Shown piece by piece: positions 1 through 6,254 of a DNA stretch of 7,031 nt. The notes under the pieces are model-generated. The model searched no databases. It worked only from the letters and a program-made list of their open reading frames with translations, and was not told the DNA's origin. Source of the DNA: Clostridia bacterium (lineage in GTDB: Bacteria; Bacillota; Clostridia; Christensenellales; Borkfalkiaceae); the NCBI GenBank assembly GCA_017501125.1, contig JAFVXN010000126.1:1-7031 (forward strand), read 5' to 3'. Positions within the stretch are counted from its first letter, which is position 1. Each line of letters starts with the position of its first letter. Made by a program: the position numbers and the translations under genes.

Positions 1-278
1 TACAAGAAGTGGACGGAACGTTGCTTTTGCCTGGCAAAAAGCATAGCGTTAGTCTTTATCTTGAAAAAGACGGTGTATACGCCGACGTTTCCGTGGTCGT
101 AAAATACGGCTACGACGTGCCCGAACTTGCCTATCGAATTCAGCAATCGGTTAAGCAAAACGTGGAGACGATGACGAGATATCGCGTTGCAAAAGTTGAC
201 GTGCATATCTTGGACGTTGTTTTTGAAGATCCATCGGTTGCGGCGGTGGCACCTAATCCTACCGAGAGTGAAGAATAA
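1..278 (+). CDS. Asp23/Gls24 family protein, 3' part (5' end outside the window)
   Basis: This is the C-terminal part of an Asp23/Gls24-family (YqhY-like) protein. The reading frame is open from the window edge (first whole codon at 3) to TAA at 276-278, leaving about 91 residues. A GTG at 9 is in frame but lies inside the conserved domain, so I treat it as an internal valine, with the true start upstream. Family hallmarks are an alternating beta pattern (VSLYLEKDGVYADVSVVVKYG), then VPELAYRIQQSVKQNVETMT, then VDVHILDVVFE. The protein ends in a short acidic tail (TESEE). There is no signal peptide or membrane segment in the visible part. In Bacillota this family member commonly sits next to nusB, often downstream of acetyl-CoA carboxylase genes, and in Bacillus subtilis YqhY has been linked genetically to fatty-acid synthesis. 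The molecular function is not settled. The family call is firm, the role is not. Confidence 0.88.
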   Translation, partial: QEVDGTLLLPGKKHSVSLYLEKDGVYADVSVVVKYGYDVPELAYRIQQSVKQNVETMTRYRVAKVDVHILDVVFEDPSVAAVAPNPTESEE

Positions 279-291
279 TATTGATACGGAG

Positions 292-316
292 TCCCTTACC
301 TTTAGTAAGGGATTTT
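292..316 (+). terminator. Hairpin plus short T-run between the Asp23 gene and nusB (weak terminator or attenuator)
   Basis: TCCCTTAC (292-299) and GTAAGGGA (305-312) are perfect reverse complements around a 5-nt CTTTA loop, and TTTT follows at 313-316. The stem can be extended with G-U pairs and an outer ACG (286-288) to CGT (317-319) pairing. The form is that of an intrinsic terminator, but the stem is only half G/C and the T-run is short, so read-through is likely. It begins 14 nt after the Asp23 stop codon and ends 11 nt before the nusB ribosome site. It may end part of the upstream transcripts, protect an mRNA end, or tune nusB expression. The structure is seen, the function is inferred. 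Confidence 0.55.
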
Positions 317-323
317 CGTCCGT

Positions 324-327
324 GGAG
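324..327 (+). promoter_or_regulatory. Ribosome binding site that fixes the nusB start
   Basis: GGAG at 324-327 lies 7 nt before ATG 335. This supports that ATG over an in-frame TTG at 281, which would add 18 residues unlike NusB, translated through the inverted repeat. Confidence 0.75.
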
Positions 328-334
328 AAAAAAT

Positions 335-730
335 ATGAGAAATGCTGCTAGAGAAGCCGCGCTCAATATCGTTTTTGCGCAACAATTCGGCACGGAAAAC
401 GATGACGCGTTTAAGAAAAAGATTTTTAAGCAATTTAATTTGGAAAAGGAAGAAGACGTCCGCTTTGCGTTGAACCTCGTCACGACGGTAGAGCAGAACA
501 AGCAAGCGTTGATCGCAGGGATTGAGGCGGCGTGCCATCATTATCTGGAGAACCGTTTGAATCCTATGGATAAAAGCATATTGCTGATTGCCATGGCGGA
601 GATAATGTATTTTGACGAAATTCCGCCCGTCGTATCGGTGCATGAGGCAACGGGGCTGGCGAGAAAATATTCCTCCGAGAAGGGGATAGATTTTGTAAAC
701 GGAGTATTAGCGGGGGTAATTAACAAATGA
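335..730 (+). CDS. nusB: Transcription antitermination factor NusB
   Basis: NusB is a small all-helical cytoplasmic RNA-binding protein. With NusE (ribosomal protein S10) it binds boxA RNA in rRNA leaders, joins the RNA polymerase antitermination complex and aids rRNA synthesis. The product has 131 residues, slightly under the usual 130-150. It opens with the family N-terminus RNAAREAALNIVFAQQF. The C-terminal half carries the signature RLNPMDKSILLIAMAEI (74-90) followed by IPPVVSVHEA (96-105), LARKYSS and FVNGVL (120-125). The ATG at 335 is chosen because it has GGAG 7 nt upstream and begins exactly where NusB homology begins. Its stop codon overlaps the folD start (ATGA, 727-730), which suggests translational coupling. 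A hairpin stands just upstream of the ribosome site. The neighbourhood Asp23-nusB-folD is typical of Bacillota. Confidence 0.95.
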   Translation: MRNAAREAALNIVFAQQFGTENDDAFKKKIFKQFNLEKEEDVRFALNLVTTVEQNKQALIAGIEAACHHYLENRLNPMDKSILLIAMAEIMYFDEIPPVVSVHEATGLARKYSSEKGIDFVNGVLAGVINK

Positions 731-1560
731 AAATCATCGACGGAAAAGCGCTCGCGGCAAAAATGCGCGCGCAATTGAAGGAAAAAATTGACGCCTCGGA
801 ATTGAAACCTGGGCTTGCAGTAGTGTTGGTGGGGGAAGATCCCGCCTCGCAGATTTACGTGCGGAACAAGATTAAGGCTTGTGAGGAAATCGGCGTAAAA
901 TCGTACGCGTATCGATTGCCGGCAGACACCTCTCAAAAACAACTGGAAGATTTGTTGGAGGAACTTGCAGCGAGCAAGGATATTCACGGCATCTTGTTGC
1001 AACTTCCCTTGCCTAAAGGATTGCAGGCGGAGCCTGCTATGGCAAAAATCCCTTATGAAAAGGACGTCGACGGATTCTCGAAAGAGAACCTTGGGAAACT
1101 CGTCTTAAAAGAAGACGGGCTCGTATCCTGTACGCCTTACGGAGTGATGAAGATGTTGGAGAGCGAAGGTATTTCCCCGAAGGGGAAACGTGCCGTCGTT
1201 TTGGGCAGAAGTGACACCGTGGGTAAGCCTATGGCGTTGTTATTACTTAACGCGGATGCAACCGTCACCGTTTGCCATAGCAAGACGCAAAATTTGAAAG
1301 AAATTTGCCAAGAGGCAGACATTTTGGTGGCGGCTATAGGTAGGGCGAAGTTCGTCACGGAAGATATGGTTAAAGAAGGCGCCGTCGTGGTAGACGTCGG
1401 CATAAACCGTGATGAAAACGGAAAACTTTGCGGTGACGTCGATTATGAAAACGTGGCGAAGAAGGCTTCTTATATTACGCCCGTGCCTGGTGGCGTAGGA
1501 CCTATGACGATCACCATGCTGATGTATAATACTTGCCTTGCGGCGTTTGAGAGTATTTAA
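727..1560 (+). CDS. folD: Bifunctional methylenetetrahydrofolate dehydrogenase / methenyltetrahydrofolate cyclohydrolase FolD
   Basis: FolD interconverts 5,10-methylene-THF and 5,10-methenyl-THF (normally NADP-linked) and hydrolyses the latter to 10-formyl-THF, feeding purine and formyl-methionine synthesis in the cytoplasm. The product is full length (277 residues; family about 280-300). Conserved parts in order are VGEDPASQIYVRNK (35-48) with active-site Tyr44 and Lys48, LQLPLP (91-96), KDVDGF (112-117), the Rossmann-domain nucleotide motif GRSDTVGKP (160-168), and the C-terminal PVPGGVGPMTITML (252-265). No key residue is missing. ATG 727 overlaps the nusB stop by 4 nt, so translation is probably coupled. 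The stop TAA (1558-1560) directly abuts the ispA GTG. In Bacillus, xseA and xseB lie between folD and ispA, and both are absent here. Confidence 0.97.
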   Translation: MKIIDGKALAAKMRAQLKEKIDASELKPGLAVVLVGEDPASQIYVRNKIKACEEIGVKSYAYRLPADTSQKQLEDLLEELAASKDIHGILLQLPLPKGLQAEPAMAKIPYEKDVDGFSKENLGKLVLKEDGLVSCTPYGVMKMLESEGISPKGKRAVVLGRSDTVGKPMALLLLNADATVTVCHSKTQNLKEICQEADILVAAIGRAKFVTEDMVKEGAVVVDVGINRDENGKLCGDVDYENVAKKASYITPVPGGVGPMTITMLMYNTCLAAFESI

Positions 1561-2442
1561 GTGCACGATTTTCAAGAAAGATATCAGGCGTATTTGTCCG
1601 TGTTTAACGGATATTTAGCCGAATATATGGACAATTTGTCCACGAAACCGAGCGTGCTGGGCGAGGCGATGAAGTACAGCCTGTCGGCGGGAGGGAAGAG
1701 AATTCGTCCCGTGCTCGCTTTGGCGACGGCGGAGTTGCTGTCCGTGCCGTCAAAAGAGGTGTTACCGTTTGCGTTGGCGTTGGAGATGATTCATACTTAT
1801 TCGTTGATTCACGACGATTTGCCTGCGATGGACGACGACGATTTTCGCCGCGGAAAGCCTTCCAATCACAAAGTGTTTGGTGAGGCAAACGCGATTTTGG
1901 CTGGCGACGCCCTTCTTAACACTGCATACGAAATTTGTTTCAATCAATGCAGAAAAGGGGATGGGTATGTTCGCGCGGCGCAAATTCTTTGCGAGTGCGC
2001 GGGGATTGACGGTATGATTGCAGGGCAAGTGGCGGATTTGTCCTTTTCGAGTGGGGACAAGCCCTTGACTCAGGACGATTTGCTTTTTATCCACGAGCAT
2101 AAGACGGGCAAGTTGTTGCTTGCACCCGTTGCGATGGTGTGTGCGCTTGCCGACGATCGTGAATATTTTAAGTTGGAAAAATTTGCAAAAGCCTTTGGGC
2201 TTTTGTTCCAGATTACGGACGATATTTTGGACGTGGTCGGGGATTTTGAGGGCATGGGCAAGTCGATAGGCAAGGACGTGGCTGAAGGCAAGTTGACTTT
2301 CGTTAAGTTATACGGCTTAGAAGGTGCAGGTGCTCGTGCCGATTTGTTGGCTGCTGAATGCAAGGCTTATTTGGAAGGGATAGAAGGGGAAAAAACCTTC
2401 TTTTCCGATTTGGTTGATTACGTTAGAAACAGAAGGAATTGA
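1561..2442 (+). CDS. ispA: Polyprenyl synthetase, probably (2E,6E)-farnesyl diphosphate synthase
   Basis: The enzyme condenses isopentenyl diphosphate with allylic diphosphates, giving FPP for undecaprenyl-phosphate, quinone and other isoprenoids. The product has 293 residues, normal for the family. Motifs in order: GGKRIRP (44-50), the first aspartate-rich motif DDLPAMD (Asp85, Asp86, Asp91) followed by RRGKP (96-100), GEANAILAGDALL (107-119), HKTGKLL (180-186), and the second aspartate-rich motif DDILD (220-224) followed by GKSIGKD (233-239). The two-residue PA insertion within the first motif and tyrosine at the fifth position before it (Tyr80) fit bacterial type II FPP synthase. A geranylgeranyl product cannot be excluded from sequence alone. 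The start is GTG 1561, immediately after the folD stop, with a modest GAGAG (1549-1553) upstream inside folD. dxs follows 15 nt downstream, pairing two isoprenoid enzymes. Confidence 0.93.
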   Translation: MHDFQERYQAYLSVFNGYLAEYMDNLSTKPSVLGEAMKYSLSAGGKRIRPVLALATAELLSVPSKEVLPFALALEMIHTYSLIHDDLPAMDDDDFRRGKPSNHKVFGEANAILAGDALLNTAYEICFNQCRKGDGYVRAAQILCECAGIDGMIAGQVADLSFSSGDKPLTQDDLLFIHEHKTGKLLLAPVAMVCALADDREYFKLEKFAKAFGLLFQITDDILDVVGDFEGMGKSIGKDVAEGKLTFVKLYGLEGAGARADLLAAECKAYLEGIEGEKTFFSDLVDYVRNRRN

Positions 2443-2448
2443 GCGAAG

Positions 2449-2452
2449 AAGG
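2449..2452 (+). promoter_or_regulatory. Ribosome binding site that decides the dxs start
   Basis: AAGG at 2449-2452, within AAGAAGG, is 5 nt before ATG 2458 but only 2 nt before the in-frame GTG 2455. The spacing favours ATG 2458. The choice changes the protein by a single residue. Confidence 0.55.
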
Positions 2453-2457
2453 TCGTG

Positions 2458-4176
2458 ATGATTACGAGATTTGATCCCGAACAAATCAAAATATATGACA
2501 AAAACCGCCTGAACGTCTTGTGCGATGAGTTGAGACAAACTATCTACGAGACGGTTATGAAGTGCGGTGGGCATCTCGCGTCTAATTTGGGTGCGGTGGA
2601 GAGTACCGTTGCGCTCTTTTATACCTTTAATTTCCCCGAGGATAAGATTGTTTTTGACGTCGGTCATCAGTGTTATGCCTATAAGATTTTGAGCGGAAGG
2701 GCGGAAAAATTCGACACCCTGCGCCAAAAAGACGGTATTTCGGGTTTTCCTAAGCGTGCGGAGAGTGAATATGACAGTTATGATACGGGACACGCAGGGA
2801 CCTCCGTTGCTGCGGCGTTAGGGCTAGCGAAGGCACGCGATTTGACGGGGCAAAATCACGCCGTTATTGCCTATATTGGCGACGGTTCCTTCAATAACGG
2901 GCTCGTTTACGAGGCGCTTACCAGTTTGAAAATCTTAAAAACGAAGATTTTGATTATTCTTAACGACAACGGTATGTCCATTTCTCCTACGGTAGGCGGC
3001 ATGCACGATATCTTGTCGTCGATTCAGGAAAATGCATACGGCGATAACGTAAGATTGTTGCAACAATTCGGCTTAAAATATATCGGCGTGAAAAACGGCA
3101 ACGATTTAGATGATATGTTGGAGAGTATGGCGACGGCAAAAGAGGCGTTGCAAGAAAATTCCGTATTGCTGCATATCGTGACGAGAAAGGGGAAGGGGTA
3201 TGAGTTTTCCGAGGAACATCCCGTCGGTATGCACGGTGTCGCGCCTGTCGGTTCGCCCCAAGATACGGAATATAGCCATATTTTAGGCAAAACGCTTTGC
3301 GAAATGGCGGCAAAAGATAAGAGAATTACCGTTGTTTCGGCAGCGATGAAAGAAAGTTTGGGGCTGGAGCCCTTCTTCAACGACTATCCCGACCGCGCCT
3401 TCGACGTAGGGATTTGCGAGGAAAATGCGGCGGTACTGTGTGCGTCGATGGCGGCAGGTGGCCTCAAACCTTATTACGCCATATATTCGACCTTCTTACA
3501 ACGTGCCTTCGACGAAATTATCCACGACGTGTGCGCTATGAACTTGCCCGTCACTTTTTGTATAGATAGGGCGGGGATTTCTGGTGCCGACGGCGAAACG
3601 CATCAAGGCGTTTTTGATTTGTCCTATTTGTCGCTCATTCCCAATTTGACGATTGCCGTGCCTAAAGATACGGATGAGTACCGTCAAATGCTTCAATTTA
3701 GTGCGATTTATAACGCACCGATGGCGATTCGTTATCCTAGGGCGGGCAAAGTCTTGTTTGATAAAACGGACGAGCCGATTGTCGTAGGAAAATGGGAATA
3801 TATGCACAAATGTGAATCCCAAGTGACCGTCTTGGCGGCTGGGGAACGCTGTTTGACCGTCGTTATGAAGATTTTTCAAGGATTAGAGGCGGAAGGAAAA
3901 GCCTTTAACGTTGTTAACGCTCGTTTTGTAAAGCCTTTAGACGAAGACTTGTTAAATTCGCTGAAAGGAACGGTTGTCACGGTTGAAGACAACGTCGAGA
4001 TCGGGGGCTTTGGCTCGCTTGTCACGGGGTATTTGACGAAAAAACAAAGCGATTGCAAGATTAAGACGTTTGCCTACGAGGACAAGTTTATTCCGCAGGG
4101 TGGCATTGCGCAGTTGCAGCGTGAATACGGCGTTGATTGCGAAAAAATCAAGGCTTTCATCGTGGATAACTTATGA
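2458..4176 (+). CDS. dxs: 1-deoxy-D-xylulose-5-phosphate synthase (short form)
   Basis: DXS is the thiamine-diphosphate enzyme that joins pyruvate and glyceraldehyde 3-phosphate to DXP, the first step of the MEP isoprenoid pathway and a source for thiamine and pyridoxal. From ATG 2458 it has 572 residues, against about 620-640 usually. Visible in order: GGHLASNLG (His39), DVGHQ, SGFPKR, GTS after TGHA, the ThDP/Mg motif GDG (141-143) with NDN (169-171), MSISPTVG, KGKGYE, MHGVAP, the catalytic glutamate region ICEENAA (glutamate at 321), AIYSTFLQRAFDEIIHDV, DRAGISGADG with THQG (Asp378, His382), IRYPRAG, and the transketolase C-domain VKPLDEDLL and FIPQGG. About 30 residues are missing from the linker after SISPTVG and about 9 more after MHGVAP. 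ENAA replaces the usual QHAV, and GDGSFNNG replaces GDGALTGG-like sequence. All catalytic residues I can place are present, so it is probably active. It overlaps tlyA by 4 nt. Confidence 0.92.
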   Translation: MITRFDPEQIKIYDKNRLNVLCDELRQTIYETVMKCGGHLASNLGAVESTVALFYTFNFPEDKIVFDVGHQCYAYKILSGRAEKFDTLRQKDGISGFPKRAESEYDSYDTGHAGTSVAAALGLAKARDLTGQNHAVIAYIGDGSFNNGLVYEALTSLKILKTKILIILNDNGMSISPTVGGMHDILSSIQENAYGDNVRLLQQFGLKYIGVKNGNDLDDMLESMATAKEALQENSVLLHIVTRKGKGYEFSEEHPVGMHGVAPVGSPQDTEYSHILGKTLCEMAAKDKRITVVSAAMKESLGLEPFFNDYPDRAFDVGICEENAAVLCASMAAGGLKPYYAIYSTFLQRAFDEIIHDVCAMNLPVTFCIDRAGISGADGETHQGVFDLSYLSLIPNLTIAVPKDTDEYRQMLQFSAIYNAPMAIRYPRAGKVLFDKTDEPIVVGKWEYMHKCESQVTVLAAGERCLTVVMKIFQGLEAEGKAFNVVNARFVKPLDEDLLNSLKGTVVTVEDNVEIGGFGSLVTGYLTKKQSDCKIKTFAYEDKFIPQGGIAQLQREYGVDCEKIKAFIVDNL

Positions 4177-4976
4177 GAGCGGATAAGTATTTTGCTGAAA
4201 AATTTGGCTCCCGCACCAAAGCGGCAAAAGCGGCGGAGACGGGGCTGATTTTGGTAAACGGCAGACCGATTAAGCCCAACGACGAGATCAAAGAAGGGCA
4301 AGAAATTGTTTTTTTGCAGCCTTCTTTGCGCTACGTGTCCGACGGTGGATATAAGTTGGAGCGGGCGATAACCTCTTTTGATTTTTCTTGCAAAGATAAG
4401 GTTTTTGTGGATATCGGGGCTAGTACGGGCGGTTTTACCGACTGCTTGTTGCAAAATGGCGCCAAAAAAGTATACGCCGTGGACGTGGGCACCAGTCAAC
4501 TGTGCGACCAACTCCGCGATGATGTGCGAGTGGTCGTTATGGAAAATACCAACGCGCGTTATCTTAGAAAAGAGGATTTTTCAGACGAAATAGACGGGAT
4601 TGTGACGGACGTTAGTTTTATTTCTCTCCGTTTGATTTTTCCTATAATGGCGGATATTTTGCCTGTAGGTGGTGAGGCGGTGGCGCTCATCAAGCCGCAA
4701 TTTGAGTGCGAAAATAAAAATATAGGCAAAAGTGGTATCGTACGCCTAGACGCGCATCCCAAAATTGTGGAAAAAGTGCTTGAGGGTGCGGTGGAAAACG
4801 GGTTGAACCCCGTGACGATTACTTATGCGCCTATACGAAAGGGCAAAAACGTAGAATACGTCGTGCACTTAAAGAAAGGCGAAAGGGGTTTGACTCCTGC
4901 TCAGGTGGCTAAAACGGCGAAAGAGTTGTTGACAGAAATTAGGATAAAAGACAAAGAAACACAGGATAAGCAATAA
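4173..4976 (+). CDS. tlyA: TlyA-family rRNA 2'-O-methyltransferase (S4 domain plus FtsJ-like methyltransferase)
   Basis: TlyA-family proteins transfer a methyl group from SAM to ribose 2'-OH of rRNA; the characterised actinobacterial members act on 16S C1409 and 23S C1920. Some members are also annotated as hemolysins, which I do not infer here. The 267-residue product has an N-terminal S4 RNA-binding domain (about 1-50, MRADKYFAE through LVNGRPIKPNDEI and GQEI), the linker YVSDGGYKLE (54-63), then a Rossmann methyltransferase with SAM motif I DIGASTGGFTD (80-90), acidic AVDVG (102-106), TDVSFISL (145-152), LIKPQFE (172-178) and a C-terminal NVEYVVHLKK. The expected K-D-K-E tetrad can be placed at Lys61, Asp146, Lys174 and Glu228. 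The linker has Asp where homologues usually have Arg (YVSRGG). ATG 4173 overlaps the dxs stop (ATGA). nadK starts 1 nt after its stop. The exact rRNA target in this organism is unknown. Confidence 0.92.
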   Translation: MRADKYFAEKFGSRTKAAKAAETGLILVNGRPIKPNDEIKEGQEIVFLQPSLRYVSDGGYKLERAITSFDFSCKDKVFVDIGASTGGFTDCLLQNGAKKVYAVDVGTSQLCDQLRDDVRVVVMENTNARYLRKEDFSDEIDGIVTDVSFISLRLIFPIMADILPVGGEAVALIKPQFECENKNIGKSGIVRLDAHPKIVEKVLEGAVENGLNPVTITYAPIRKGKNVEYVVHLKKGERGLTPAQVAKTAKELLTEIRIKDKETQDKQ

Positions 4977-4977
4977 G

Positions 4978-5784
4978 ATGAACATTGGCGTAATAGGAAA
5001 CGTTTCAAAAATTAAAGACGAAAACGTTCTGCTTCGATTGATGAATTTGCTCAAGGAGTGGGGCTATAATCCCGTTCGATTTGCTTCTCATACGGAGATT
5101 GACGGTGTGGACGTAGTCGTTGTGCTTGGTGGCGACGGTGCGATTTTGCATGCGGCAGTCGTTGCGGCGCAAAAAAACGTCAAAATTATCGGCGTTAATT
5201 ACGGAAATCTAGGCTTTTTGACTGAGTATGAAAGGGGCGAGGAATGCAATTTAAAAGAATTGCTCGATCAACTTGCCAATGGTGCATGCCGAGTTCTCCG
5301 TCGTAGTCTTTTGGAGATTACGGTTAAAAATAAGACGTTTTACGCCTTAAACGAGGTGGCGGTGCAACGCGATTATGCGGCGTTGACGGCAAAGGAGAAC
5401 CAAATGTTGACCTTGCGCGTAGACGTAGGCGAAGGGAGCAACGTATTGCTGGGTGACGGCGTATTATTGTGTACGCCGACGGGTTCTACGGCGTATTCGT
5501 TGTCGGCGGGCGGTGCGATTTTAAGCCCTCAGGCACCAGTCGTTATGATGACGCCGATTTGTCCCTTCTCCTTTAATGCGCGCTCGACGGTATTTCCCGA
5601 TACGGACTCTTTTACTATTGAGGTGGAGAAGGGTACGGCGTTGGTGCTCGTTGACGGCAAAACCGTGGCTCCACTTTTCCGCGGACAGCAAATAAGTATA
5701 AAAAAAGCGCCTTTTACGGCGGAATTCCCCTTGCGTGACGGTTTTGATTTTATGGGGAAAATAAGAAATAAATTGAACAAATAA
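4978..5784 (+). CDS. nadK: NAD kinase (ATP/polyphosphate-dependent NAD+ phosphorylation)
   Basis: NAD kinase phosphorylates NAD+ to NADP+ in the cytoplasm and sets the NADP(H) pool used by biosynthetic reductases. The product has 268 residues, typical of short bacterial NadK proteins. Conserved parts: the GGDG motif (51-54) within VVVLGGDGAILHAA, the NLGFLTE segment (77-83), the Asn-Glu pair (125-126) in ALNEVAV, the GDG (159-161) and TPTGSTAYSLSAGG (166-179) substrate-binding segment, and VLVDGK near the C-terminus. The segment TPICPFSFNARS (192-203) matches the family region usually written PHSL/PHTL followed by R, but here Phe stands where His is usual. ATG 4978 is one base after the tlyA stop, with AGGA (4963-4966) 11 nt upstream inside tlyA. 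tlyA-nadK-argR-recN is a common clostridial order. Confidence 0.94.
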   Translation: MNIGVIGNVSKIKDENVLLRLMNLLKEWGYNPVRFASHTEIDGVDVVVVLGGDGAILHAAVVAAQKNVKIIGVNYGNLGFLTEYERGEECNLKELLDQLANGACRVLRRSLLEITVKNKTFYALNEVAVQRDYAALTAKENQMLTLRVDVGEGSNVLLGDGVLLCTPTGSTAYSLSAGGAILSPQAPVVMMTPICPFSFNARSTVFPDTDSFTIEVEKGTALVLVDGKTVAPLFRGQQISIKKAPFTAEFPLRDGFDFMGKIRNKLNK

Positions 5785-5788
5785 GGGG
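5785..5788 (+). promoter_or_regulatory. Ribosome binding site of argR
   Basis: GGGG (within AAGGGG, 5783-5788) is 6 nt before ATG 5795. This is the clearest intergenic Shine-Dalgarno after nusB and argues for independent initiation on argR. The 10-nt gap holds no promoter or visible ARG box. Confidence 0.6.
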
Positions 5789-5794
5789 AAAAAG

Positions 5795-6247
5795 ATGTTT
5801 AGAACGGCAAGACACGCAAAGATTTTGGAATTGATTACCGCAAAAGAAATCGAGACGCAGGAGGAATTGTGCGCGGAATTGAACGCGCTCAATTACGTTG
5901 TGACGCAGGCGACGATTTCTAGAGATATCAAAGAATTACATTTGTTTAAGGTCGCTGGCGTTGAAAAGAAATATCGCTACGCTTATATTAACGATAGCGC
6001 AGAAGAAATTTCGCCGAAGATGAAGAATTTGTTCCGTGATTGCATTGTGTCCGTTAGAGCGGCGCAAAACATGGTGGTTGTTAAGACTTTGACGGGCAAC
6101 GGCTCCAATGCGGGTACGGTGGTGGACAAACTTAATTATCCCGAAATCGTCGGTTCTGTTGCGGGCGACGATACCTTGTTGGTGGTATGCACGGACAACG
6201 ACGCCGCGTTGACGGTCGTGGAAAAAATCAATTTGTTTTTGAATTAA
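5795..6247 (+). CDS. argR: Arginine repressor / arginine-responsive regulator ArgR
   Basis: ArgR (AhrC in Bacillus) is a hexameric DNA-binding protein that uses L-arginine as corepressor to repress arginine biosynthesis and, in Bacillus, to activate catabolism. The product is full length at 150 residues. The N-terminal winged helix-turn-helix (about 1-65) has TQEELCAELN and the recognition helix TQATISRDIKELHL (37-50), including the invariant Ser42-Arg43. The C-terminal oligomerisation and arginine-binding domain has VVVKTLTGNGSNAGTVVDKL and the GSVAGDDTLLVV segment, whose Asp125-Asp126 correspond to the paired aspartates that contact arginine in characterised ArgR proteins. The gene begins 10 nt after nadK and recN begins 7 nt after its stop, so it is probably expressed within the operon. 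I see no palindromic ARG box in the short gap before it. Confidence 0.95.
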   Translation: MFRTARHAKILELITAKEIETQEELCAELNALNYVVTQATISRDIKELHLFKVAGVEKKYRYAYINDSAEEISPKMKNLFRDCIVSVRAAQNMVVVKTLTGNGSNAGTVVDKLNYPEIVGSVAGDDTLLVVCTDNDAALTVVEKINLFLN

Positions 6248-6254
6248 GTGGATT

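Noticed and set aside
9..278. GTG 9 as the real start of the first gene
   Set aside because: The frame is open to the window edge and the GTG falls inside the Asp23/Gls24 domain, so the gene is better read as truncated by the window.
281..308. Possible promoter before nusB: TTGATA (281-286) and TAGTAA (303-308), 16-nt spacing
   Set aside because: The -35-like box is good but the -10-like box matches the consensus at only about three of six positions and lies within the hairpin, so I do not annotate it.
281..334. TTG 281 as an upstream nusB start, adding 18 residues
   Set aside because: The added residues are translated through the inverted repeat, have no NusB similarity and lack a ribosome site, whereas ATG 335 has GGAG at good spacing.
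541..1002. 153-codon open frame on the - strand across nusB/folD
   Set aside because: It lies wholly antisense to two well-conserved genes, and its translation has no recognisable domain; it looks like a shadow frame.
2317..2793. 158-codon open frame on the - strand across ispA/dxs
   Set aside because: It is antisense to conserved coding sequence with no recognisable motif or family, so I treat it as a by-product of codon usage.
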